A DNA stretch of 24,489 nt, taken from positions 9,287-33,775 of the forward strand of contig FR895309.1 in the NCBI GenBank assembly GCA_000434995.1, read 5' to 3'. The notes under the pieces are model-generated. The model was given only the letters and a program-made list of their open reading frames with translations. It ran no database searches and was not told where the DNA came from. Positions 14,317 to 20,494 of this stretch are shown piece by piece. The position numbers and the translations under genes were made by a program. The stretch's first letter is position 1. The number at the start of each line of letters is the position of its first letter. Source of the DNA: Firmicutes bacterium CAG:341 (GTDB taxonomy: Bacteria > Bacillota > Clostridia > Oscillospirales > Acutalibacteraceae).

Positions 14317-14357
14317 TATACAATATCCCTAAATAAATCGATTTTGTGACAAAAATT
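14314..14357 (-). promoter_or_regulatory. ECF-type autoregulatory promoter of the sigma/anti-sigma operon (copy S)
   Basis: On the minus strand TTTGTCACAAA (14353-14343), AGGGAT (14330-14325) and TATAAT (14320-14315) repeat the copy at 13092-13135 with the same spacing. The start codon ATG of the sigma gene shares bases with TATAAT. If AGGGAT is the -10 element, transcription would begin 2-4 bases before the start codon. Confidence 0.8.
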
Positions 14358-14399
14358 TCTGATTTTATTAAAAAATATTTTATACCATTTGTCAAGAGG

Positions 14400-14425
14400 T
14401 AAAAAAAACAGGGCAAATTGCCCTG
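14400..14425 (-). terminator. Intrinsic terminator after rmuC
   Basis: On the minus strand ACAGGGCAA (14425-14417) pairs with TTGCCCTGT (14415-14407), and a T-run of seven or more follows. It separates rmuC from the ECF sigma promoter. Confidence 0.85.
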
Positions 14426-14440
14426 TTAGAGTTCTGTAAA

Positions 14441-15649
14441 TCATTCTTCGTTTTCAAATTCCAATCCAAGAATTTGCTCTGCCTTATCGGCAGAAAGAGA
14501 TTCCACGCTTTTTAGATTTTTTTGGATAATTCTGTTTCGGTTTTCTGCGTCTTCCAAAGTTTTGCCGGCTTCTTCCACCTTTTTGCGTGCCTTTGCCAGC
14601 ACAACACCGAATTTTTCATATTGTGTTTTTGCCGCACCGAGAACTTTCCACACTTCATTTGCCTTTTTGTTAATAGCAACGGTTTTGAAACCCATTGCAA
14701 GTGAATTAAGAAGTGCGGTAACTGTTGACGGACCTGCAATCATAATTCCCTGTGCCTGCAAGTTTTCGGCAATTCCTGTTTTAGAAGATATAATTTCAGC
14801 ATACAAGCCCTCTGTTGCAAGGTACATAATTGCAAAAGGTGTGGTATACGGCGGGCAAACATATTGCTTGATAAGCTTTGCTTCATCCTTAACCCTTGTT
14901 TCAAGTGCTTTTTTAGCATTTGCAAGTGCTTCAATATCGCCCTCATCACTTGCGGCGGTAAGACGGGCATAATCCTCCATAGGAAATTTTGAATCTATCG
15001 GAAGATATGTAATTTCATCGGTATCACCGTTTGGTATTTTAACCGCAAATTCAACTCTGCCGTTATAGCTCGGGTTTGTTTGCACATTTGTTTCGTACAT
15101 ATTTGCAATAGTTTGGTCAAGTATATTTTGAAGCTGAACTTCCGCCCAAGTACCACGCGCCTTAACATTGGTTAAAACTCGGTTGAGCGAACCGACACTG
15201 TCTGTAACATTTGAGCTTAACTCTTTCATTTCACCGAGGCTTTTATATACATTTGTAAGTTGCTTTGACACTGTTTCAAAAGAAGAATTAAGCCTTTGAG
15301 TTAAAGTTTCATCAAGCTTTTCATCAACGGTTTTTCGCATTTGTTCAAGCTTTTTTTCATTACTTGATTGCATACGCTCAAGCGACTCGGCTGTTATTTG
15401 CATTTGCTTTTGCGAATTTACATTCAGCGTTTCAATAAGTTTAATTTGCTGCTCGTAATTTTTATCGGTAAGCGCACCCATTTGGCTGCTCAATTTTGAT
15501 ATTTTATCATCGGTAGCTTTTGACGAAAGTTCAATTTGCTGCTTAATAAGTTCGCCTGACGATGTACCTTTTTTAGAATAAATCATAATAAGCATAATCA
15601 GGCAAATAACAAGAAGTGCGATTATTATAAAAGATAACACAGTATTCAT
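14441..15649 (-). CDS. rmuC: DNA recombination protein RmuC
   Basis: A 402-residue membrane-anchored protein of the RmuC family, which limits inversions at short repeats and is thought to act as or with a nuclease. One N-terminal membrane helix (about 4-24) is followed by a long coiled coil (about 35-125, with TDDKISKLSSQMGALTDKN at its start). The conserved RmuC domain runs from about 130 to 385 and includes VKARGTWAEVQLQNILDQ, VEFAVKIPNGD, PIDSKFPMEDYARL and GIMIAGPSTVTALLNSLAMGF. A GGAGGG site precedes the ATG. It lies 71 bp behind ylmH, with its own likely promoter in the gap. Confidence 0.94.
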   Translation of the reverse strand: MNTVLSFIIIALLVICLIMLIMIYSKKGTSSGELIKQQIELSSKATDDKISKLSSQMGALTDKNYEQQIKLIETLNVNSQKQMQITAESLERMQSSNEKKLEQMRKTVDEKLDETLTQRLNSSFETVSKQLTNVYKSLGEMKELSSNVTDSVGSLNRVLTNVKARGTWAEVQLQNILDQTIANMYETNVQTNPSYNGRVEFAVKIPNGDTDEITYLPIDSKFPMEDYARLTAASDEGDIEALANAKKALETRVKDEAKLIKQYVCPPYTTPFAIMYLATEGLYAEIISSKTGIAENLQAQGIMIAGPSTVTALLNSLAMGFKTVAINKKANEVWKVLGAAKTQYEKFGVVLAKARKKVEEAGKTLEDAENRNRIIQKNLKSVESLSADKAEQILGLEFENEE

Positions 15650-15667
15650 ATTTATCCCTCCGAGCGT

Positions 15668-15676
15668 ATTATATCA
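15668..15676 (-). promoter_or_regulatory. Extended -10 promoter for rmuC
   Basis: On the minus strand TGATATAAT (15676-15668) is a perfect extended -10 (TGnTATAAT) about 20 bp before the rmuC start. No good -35 was found at 17 bp, which extended -10 promoters can tolerate. Confidence 0.5.
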
Positions 15677-15720
15677 CATATACATATTATATTGGGGCAT
15701 TGGTTCATTTTTTTGGACTG

Positions 15721-16431
15721 TCAATATTTTTTAATTTCAAGTACAAGCCTGCCCTTTTTAGTTTCCTTTATCTCTTTTACAAATACAAATCTGCCAAATC
15801 CCCTGACGGATACAACATCACCGCCGTTAAGCAGACTTGATACAGAAGATACCATACGGGAATTTACAAACACTCTCTCATTTTTAACAAGCTTTGAAGT
15901 TTCATTTCTTGACAGATTATAAACTGCGCTTATCACCACATCAATTCTTTTTGATGCCGCAAATACTTCGCTTGATTCAATCTCTTTATTCAAATTTTCA
16001 GGAAGTGCGCTTATTTGCGTTTTTACACTTGTGTGGCGAACACGGTTTAAATTTTCGCAAATATAATCTGCAATATGTTCAAGGCAAAGGATATATCCGC
16101 AGTTATCATCAACAATTATATCACCCACAAGTTCCCTTTTTATTCCCAAATTCATCAGCGCACCGAGAAAATCACGGTGCGTCAGTTCATCGGCAAATTT
16201 TTGAATAAGCGGTTTTGCACAAACGCACACAATCGGGAATTTTTCATCGTTCAAATCCTCGCCAAAGCCTGCAACCACACGCTCTGCCATAGAATATCCC
16301 CCAAAAAGCACGCACGGAATAAAAGTCGATTTAAGTACGCTTTGCTCCTCCATATTCAAAAAATCGGAAAAGGTATTATATCCCCTTTCGTAAGCGCGTT
16401 CATTTAATTCTTCAAATCTTTTTTCAATCAT
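15721..16431 (-). CDS. ylmH: YlmH-like S4-domain RNA-binding protein
   Basis: A 236-residue cytoplasmic protein. The N-terminal part (about 1-150; ERAYERGYNTFSDFL, FGGYSMAERVVAGFG, HRDFLGALMNLGIKRELVGDI) matches YlmH of Gram-positive bacteria. The C-terminal S4 domain (about 160-230; RIDVVISAVYNLSRNETSKLVKNERVFVN, GDVVSVRGFGRFV) binds structured RNA. In Bacillus, YlmH has been linked to rescue of stalled ribosomes and to the cell-division gene cluster. Here it stands apart from division genes. The ATG at 16431 has an AGGTG site, and an ATG 27 bp upstream has none. Confidence 0.93.
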   Translation of the reverse strand: MIEKRFEELNERAYERGYNTFSDFLNMEEQSVLKSTFIPCVLFGGYSMAERVVAGFGEDLNDEKFPIVCVCAKPLIQKFADELTHRDFLGALMNLGIKRELVGDIIVDDNCGYILCLEHIADYICENLNRVRHTSVKTQISALPENLNKEIESSEVFAASKRIDVVISAVYNLSRNETSKLVKNERVFVNSRMVSSVSSLLNGGDVVSVRGFGRFVFVKEIKETKKGRLVLEIKKY

Positions 16432-16460
16432 ATAAACACCTGATAAATATTGATACATTT

Positions 16461-16489
16461 ATTTTATAATTTCCACCGCACTTTTGCAA
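16461..16489 (-). promoter_or_regulatory. Promoter of ylmH
   Basis: On the minus strand TTGCAA (16489-16484), a 17-bp spacer and TAAAAT (16466-16461) lie about 30 bp before the ylmH start. Confidence 0.6.
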
Positions 16490-16617
16490 TAAAATTATCA
16501 CAAATATATACAAAGTCCGCTTTGCTTTTGTACGCAGAGTTTTAACAGCCGGCATAAAATATATAAATTTTGCTGTTTTTGTACCTATCGGATAAAAACT
16601 TTAATTATTTGTTAACA

Positions 16618-16644
16618 TTAGCACTCTACCCTTGACAGTGCTAA
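16618..16644. promoter_or_regulatory. CIRCE operator (HrcA-binding inverted repeat)
   Basis: TTAGCACTC (16618-16626), nine bases, then CAGTGCTAA (16636-16644) matches the CIRCE consensus with the exact 9-bp spacer. A single change is the first base of the right arm (C in place of G). It covers the -35 element of the hsp20 promoter, so HrcA binding would block transcription. Confidence 0.92.
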
Positions 16645-16660
16645 TTTGCGGTGATATAGT
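16632..16660 (+). promoter_or_regulatory. Promoter of hsp20
   Basis: A consensus TTGACA (16632-16637), a 17-bp spacer and TATAGT (16655-16660) with an upstream TG (extended -10). The -35 lies within CIRCE. Transcription should start near 16667, giving a leader of about 130 nt. Confidence 0.88.
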
Positions 16661-16701
16661 ATAGACAGAACAAAAGGAAAGGAAGTCAAGGAGAAGCAAA
16701 A

Positions 16702-16789
16702 GAGGCGAAAGCCTCGGGTAACTCCGCTTTGTTTCCCATCCCGAGTTCATAAAAAACAGGTTTCAATATGGTGTTTTTTATGAAAGGAG
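16702..16789 (+). promoter_or_regulatory. Structured 5' leader of hsp20
   Basis: Three helices can be read. GAGGC-GAAA-GCCTC (16702-16715) has a GNRA loop. CTCGGG (16713-16718) pairs with CCCGAG (16740-16745), and this excludes the first helix because they share CTC. CATAAAAAACA (16748-16758) pairs with TGTTTTTTATG (16772-16782) over 11 perfect A/T-rich pairs, ending directly at the AAAGGAG ribosome-binding site (16783-16789). An RNA thermometer or mRNA-stabilising leader is possible. I do not recognise a named RNA family. Confidence 0.55.
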
Positions 16790-16798
16790 CGATGACTT

Positions 16799-17254
16799 AT
16801 GTTGATGCCTAGTGTATTTGGTAAAGATTTGTTCGATGATTTCTTTGATTTTCCGTTTTATGATGACGGAGATATGGAGAAAATGCAAAAGAAACTGTAT
16901 GGCCACAGAGGTAAAAACCTTATGAAGACTGATGTACAGGAAAGCGACGACAGCTATTTAATGGAAATGGATTTGCCGGGATTCTCAAAAGATGATGTAA
17001 AAGTTTCGCTTAAAGACGGTTACCTCACCATCAGAGCCGAAAAAGGTCTTGATGAGGAACAAAAAGAAGAGAAATCTTCTAAATACATCCGCAGAGAGCG
17101 TTATGCCGGCACTTGTGAGAGAAGCTTTTATGTAGGCGACATAAACGAGGCTGACATTAAAGGTGAATTTAAGCACGGTATTCTTAAATTGACTATTCCA
17201 AAAGAACAGCCAAAGAAAGAAATTGATACAACAAAATATATCGAAATCGAATAA
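16799..17254 (+). CDS. hsp20: Small heat shock protein, Hsp20/alpha-crystallin family
   Basis: A 151-residue ATP-independent holdase that binds unfolding proteins in the cytoplasm. The N-terminal arm is rich in Phe and Asp (FDDFFDFPFYDD). The alpha-crystallin domain runs from about 43 to 138 (TDVQESDDSYLMEMDLPGFSKDDVKVSL, YLTIRAEK, YIRRERYAGTCERSFYV) and ends in the family signature GILKLTIPK. A C-terminal I-x-I motif (IEI) is present, which is used for oligomer assembly. AAAGGAG precedes the ATG by 9 bases. Control by HrcA through CIRCE is likely. Weak ACAAAAC/GTTTTGT pairing (17261-17267 with 17282-17288) follows, and the terminator in repeat copy 1 would end the transcript. Confidence 0.95.
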   Translation: MLMPSVFGKDLFDDFFDFPFYDDGDMEKMQKKLYGHRGKNLMKTDVQESDDSYLMEMDLPGFSKDDVKVSLKDGYLTIRAEKGLDEEQKEEKSSKYIRRERYAGTCERSFYVGDINEADIKGEFKHGILKLTIPKEQPKKEIDTTKYIEIE

Positions 17255-17280
17255 AATAAAACAAAACGGGTTGGAGTTTT

Positions 17281-17402
17281 TGTTTTGTAGCATCTTGGGT
17301 GCTTGCCACTGCGAATGGCTGCAAAAAGAGGACCGCCGAAGCAGTCCTCTAATTTTTTATTTCCTAAACAATGTAATTTGATTACATTTCTGCGATTGCA
17401 GC
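17281..17402. repeat. Direct repeat, copy 1 (displaced copy of the ppdK end plus terminator)
   Basis: These 122 bp are identical, as read by eye, to 17477-17598, at an offset of 196 bp. Read on the minus strand the copy begins with the last 18 coding bases and stop codon of ppdK (AAIAEM-stop), then the terminator and the segment ending in TGTTTTG. It therefore looks like a duplicated 3' end of ppdK lying between ppdK and hsp20. Confidence 0.9.
17327..17356. terminator. Bidirectional terminator with UUCG tetraloop (copy 1)
   Basis: AGAGGACCGC (17327-17336) and GCAGTCCTCT (17341-17350) form ten pairs including one wobble. On the minus strand the loop is TTCG closed by C-G, the very stable tetraloop. 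T-runs follow on both strands. In this position it would end the hsp20 transcript. Confidence 0.88.
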
Positions 17403-17476
17403 CTGAGAGTGAATTGCACGAAGTGCAAGAGACCGATGCTCCAAATCTTTGATTTGGGAAAAACATTCCGGGGGAA
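17403..17476. other. Hairpin-rich spacer between the two direct repeats
   Basis: Two short palindromes lie in a row within the spacer, TTGCAC-GAA-GTGCAA (17414-17428) and CCAAATC-TTT-GATTTGG (17441-17457). A third, AAACATTCC-GGG-GGAATGTTT (17461-17481), runs into repeat copy 2. The stretch is also bracketed by TTGCAGCC (17396-17403) and GGCTGCAA (17513-17520) in inverted orientation. No coding capacity is evident. It looks like a REP- or MITE-like element, but no match could be checked. Confidence 0.5.
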
Positions 17477-17598
17477 TGTTTTGTAGCATCTTGGGTGCTT
17501 GCCACTGCGAATGGCTGCAAAAAGAGGACCGCCGAAGCAGTCCTCTAATTTTTTATTTCCTAAACAATGTAATTTGATTACATTTCTGCGATTGCAGC
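17477..17598. repeat. Direct repeat, copy 2 (native ppdK end plus terminator)
   Basis: This copy contains the true 3' end of ppdK (stop codon at 17578-17580) and its downstream terminator. The identity with 17281-17402 ends on the ppdK side at a C/T difference just after GCAGC. Confidence 0.9.
17523..17552. terminator. Bidirectional terminator with UUCG tetraloop (copy 2, after ppdK)
   Basis: The same hairpin as copy 1, with arms 17523-17532 and 17537-17546, about 30 bp after the ppdK stop codon on the minus strand and followed there by TTTTT. Confidence 0.9.
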
Positions 17599-20214
17599 TT
17601 GAGCAGCAGCAAGTCTTGCGATAGGAACTCTAAATGGTGAGCATGATACATAATCAAGACCAATCTTATGGCAGAATTCTACTGAAGATGGGTCACCGCC
17701 GTGTTCACCGCAGATACCACAGTGAAGTTCAGGGCGAGTAGCCTTACCGTTCTTAACTGCCATTTCCATAAGTTGGCCAACACCTGTTTGGTCAAGCTTA
17801 GCGAATGGGTCGCTTTCAAAAATCTTTGCATCATAGTATGCATTAAGGAACTTACCTGCATCATCACGGCTGAAGCCATAAGTCATCTGAGTAAGGTCAT
17901 TTGTACCGAAGCAGAAGAATTCAGCTTCCTTAGCAATATCGCCTGCTGTAAGAGCAGCACGAGGAATCTCAATCATAGTACCAACTTCATACTTCATATC
18001 ACTGCCGGCAGCAGCAATTTCAGCATCAGCAGTTGCAACAACGATGTCCTTAACATACTTAAGTTCCTTAGCGTCACATGAAAGAGGAATCATAATTTCA
18101 GGAGCAACAGTCCAATCAGGATGAGCCTTCTGAACATTGATAGCAGCACGGATAACTGCTTTAGTCTGCATCTTTGCAATTTCAGGATATGTAACTGCAA
18201 GACGAAGACCACGGTGGCCCATCATTGGGTTGAATTCGTGAAGAGAAGCGATGATAGCCTTAATCTGCTCAACGCTCTTGCCCTGTGCATCAGCAAGCTT
18301 CTTAATATCTTCTTCTTCAGTAGGAACGAATTCGTGAAGAGGTGGGTCAAGGAAACGGATTGTTACCGGGCAGCCTTCAAGTGCTTCATAAAGCTTTTCA
18401 AAGTCGCCCTGCTGATAAGGAAGAATCTTTTCAAGAGCAGCTTCTCTTTCTTCAGCTGTATCTGAACAAATCATTTCTCTGAATGCAGCGATCCTGTCTT
18501 CTTCAAAGAACATATGCTCTGTACGGCAAAGGCCGATACCTTCAGCACCGAGTTCACGAGCCTTCTTTGCGTCAGCAGGTGTATCAGCGTTTGTACGAAC
18601 CTTGAGCTTTCTGAACTTGTCAGCCCAGCCCATAATTCTGCCGAATTCGCCGGCAATAGTAGCATCCTTTGTAGGAATTACGCCGTCATAGATGTTACCT
18701 GTTGAACCGTCAATTGAAATATAGTCACCTTCGTGGTATTCCTTACCTGCGAGAGTAAACTTCTTGTTTTCTTCATCCATATTGATGTCGCCGCAGCCTG
18801 ATACACAGCAAGTACCCATACCACGAGCAACTACTGCTGCGTGAGATGTCATACCGCCACGAACTGTGAGGATACCCTGTGAAGCTTTCATACCTGTAAT
18901 ATCTTCAGGTGATGTTTCAAGACGAACAAGTACAACCTTTTCGCCCTTTTCGTTCCATTCTACTGCATCATCAGCAGTGAATACAACTTTACCGCAAGCA
19001 GCACCAGGAGATGCGCCGAGACCCTTACCGATTGGTGTAGCCTTCTTAAGAGCATCAGTATCAAACTGAGGGTGAAGAAGAGTATCAAGGTTACGAGGGT
19101 CAATCATAGCAACAGCTTCAGCTTCTGTCTTATGTCCTTCATCTACAAGGTCACAAGCAATCTTAAGAGCAGCCTGAGCTGTTCTCTTACCATTACGGCA
19201 CTGAAGCATATAGAGCTTCTTGTTTTCAACTGTGAATTCCATATCCTGCATATCGTGGTAGTGATTTTCAAGAGTATCACAAACCTTGATGAAATCAGCA
19301 TATGCTTCAGGGAATTCTTTTTCCATTTGAGCGATAGGCATTGGTGTACGAACACCGGCAACTACGTCTTCGCCCTGTGCGTTGATAAGGAATTCACCCA
19401 TCAACTTATTTTCACCGGTAGCAGGGTCACGAGTGAAAGCAACACCAGTACCTGATTCATTGTTAAGGTTACCGAATACCATAGGCATTACATTAACAGC
19501 AGTACCCCATGAATATGGAATATCGTTATCTCTACGATATACATTTGCACGAGGGTTGTCCCATGAACGGAATACAGCTTCAATAGCAAGCTTAAGCTGT
19601 TCAACAGGGTCTGAAGGGAAATCTTCGCCGAGCTGCTTCTTATATTCAGCCTTAAACTGAATAGCAAGCTCCTTGAGGTCAGCAGCTGTAAGCTCTACAT
19701 CATACTGAACACCCTTTTCTGCTTTCATCTTGTCGATAAGCTGTTCAAAATACTTCTTACCAACTTCCATAACTACATCAGAGAACATCTGGATGAATCT
19801 TCTGTATGAGTCATATACGAAACGCTCGAAAGCAGGATCATCGTTACCTGCAATCATAGTTTCAACTACCTGGTCGTTAAGACCGAGGTTAAGGATAGTA
19901 TCCATCATACCAGGCATTGATGCTCTTGCACCTGAACGAACTGATACAAGAAGAGGATTTTGAAGATCACCGAACTTCTTGCCGTTGATTTCTTCCATCT
20001 TCTTAACGCCTTCCATAACCTGAGTCATGATTTCGTCATTGATTTTGCGACCGTCTTCGTAATACTGTGTACAAGCTTCAGTTGTAACAGTGAAACCCTG
20101 TGGTACAGGAAGACCGATTTTAGTCATTTCTGCAAGGTTTGCACCCTTACCACCGAGCAAATTACGCATGGTCATGTCGCCTTCTTCAAACATGTAAACC
20201 CACTTGTTTGCCAT
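17578..20214 (-). CDS. ppdK: Pyruvate, phosphate dikinase
   Basis: An 878-residue cytoplasmic enzyme that interconverts pyruvate, ATP and phosphate with PEP, AMP and pyrophosphate. In anaerobes it often runs in the glycolytic direction to save energy. The N-terminal ATP-grasp domain (about 1-340) includes LLGGKGANLAEM (19-30) and SVRSGARASMPGMMDT. The swivelling phospho-His domain carries H458 in GGMTSHAAVVARGMG. The C-terminal PEP/pyruvate barrel includes GLCRTEHMFF, MGHRGLRL, FGTNDLTQMT and ELHCGICGEHGGDP with the catalytic cysteine region at C832/C835. The length is normal for bacterial PPDK. AGGAGGTAA precedes the ATG. It is a single-gene unit with its own promoter and terminator. Its last 18 coding bases and terminator are duplicated downstream. 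Confidence 0.98.
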   Translation of the reverse strand: MANKWVYMFEEGDMTMRNLLGGKGANLAEMTKIGLPVPQGFTVTTEACTQYYEDGRKINDEIMTQVMEGVKKMEEINGKKFGDLQNPLLVSVRSGARASMPGMMDTILNLGLNDQVVETMIAGNDDPAFERFVYDSYRRFIQMFSDVVMEVGKKYFEQLIDKMKAEKGVQYDVELTAADLKELAIQFKAEYKKQLGEDFPSDPVEQLKLAIEAVFRSWDNPRANVYRRDNDIPYSWGTAVNVMPMVFGNLNNESGTGVAFTRDPATGENKLMGEFLINAQGEDVVAGVRTPMPIAQMEKEFPEAYADFIKVCDTLENHYHDMQDMEFTVENKKLYMLQCRNGKRTAQAALKIACDLVDEGHKTEAEAVAMIDPRNLDTLLHPQFDTDALKKATPIGKGLGASPGAACGKVVFTADDAVEWNEKGEKVVLVRLETSPEDITGMKASQGILTVRGGMTSHAAVVARGMGTCCVSGCGDINMDEENKKFTLAGKEYHEGDYISIDGSTGNIYDGVIPTKDATIAGEFGRIMGWADKFRKLKVRTNADTPADAKKARELGAEGIGLCRTEHMFFEEDRIAAFREMICSDTAEEREAALEKILPYQQGDFEKLYEALEGCPVTIRFLDPPLHEFVPTEEEDIKKLADAQGKSVEQIKAIIASLHEFNPMMGHRGLRLAVTYPEIAKMQTKAVIRAAINVQKAHPDWTVAPEIMIPLSCDAKELKYVKDIVVATADAEIAAAGSDMKYEVGTMIEIPRAALTAGDIAKEAEFFCFGTNDLTQMTYGFSRDDAGKFLNAYYDAKIFESDPFAKLDQTGVGQLMEMAVKNGKATRPELHCGICGEHGGDPSSVEFCHKIGLDYVSCSPFRVPIARLAAAQAAIAEM

Positions 20215-20329
20215 TTGAGTTACCTCCTAAAATTATTTATAGCTTTAATATTCTTATACTCGTTTTTAAGGCCAAAATTTATTGCCGTAATAAATAACAA
20301 TTCTTGCCTTCACAGTATAATGCGATAGA

Positions 20330-20358
20330 ATTATAACATACTATAAAGCAAATTACAA
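20330..20358 (-). promoter_or_regulatory. Promoter of ppdK
   Basis: On the minus strand TTGTAA (20358-20353), a 17-bp spacer and TATAAT (20335-20330). This gives a leader of about 110 nt. A second possible -10 (TATACT, near 20316-20321) lies closer to the gene but lacks a good -35. Confidence 0.6.
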
Positions 20359-20406
20359 ATATTTTTCTAAAAAAATTAAGAAAATATGTAGTTTTTATAA
20401 TAATAC

Positions 20407-20435
20407 TTGCAAATATTTGCGTTTTGTAGCATAAT
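20407..20435 (+). promoter_or_regulatory. Promoter of the glmU operon
   Basis: TTGCAA (20407-20412), a 17-bp spacer and CATAAT (20430-20435) lie about 60 bp before the glmU start, divergent from the ppdK promoter. Confidence 0.6.
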
Positions 20436-20494
20436 TAGAAACGATAAAAAGTATGCGTTTTTATAAATTATATATATTTGAGAGGAAATACATT

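Noticed and set aside
8505..15728. The 13-mer GACTGTCAATATT occurs just after the stop codons of both the GPH gene and ylmH (near 8505 and 15717).
   Set aside because: Shared 13-mers are expected by chance in an A+T-rich sequence of this length. The surrounding bases do not match and no promoter -10 lies at the right distance in either place.
17128..17520. An open frame on the minus strand running through the hsp20 3' end and repeat copy 1 (130 codons).
   Set aside because: It crosses two terminator-like structures, is antisense to hsp20, has no ribosome-binding site and owes its length to the repeated non-coding sequence.
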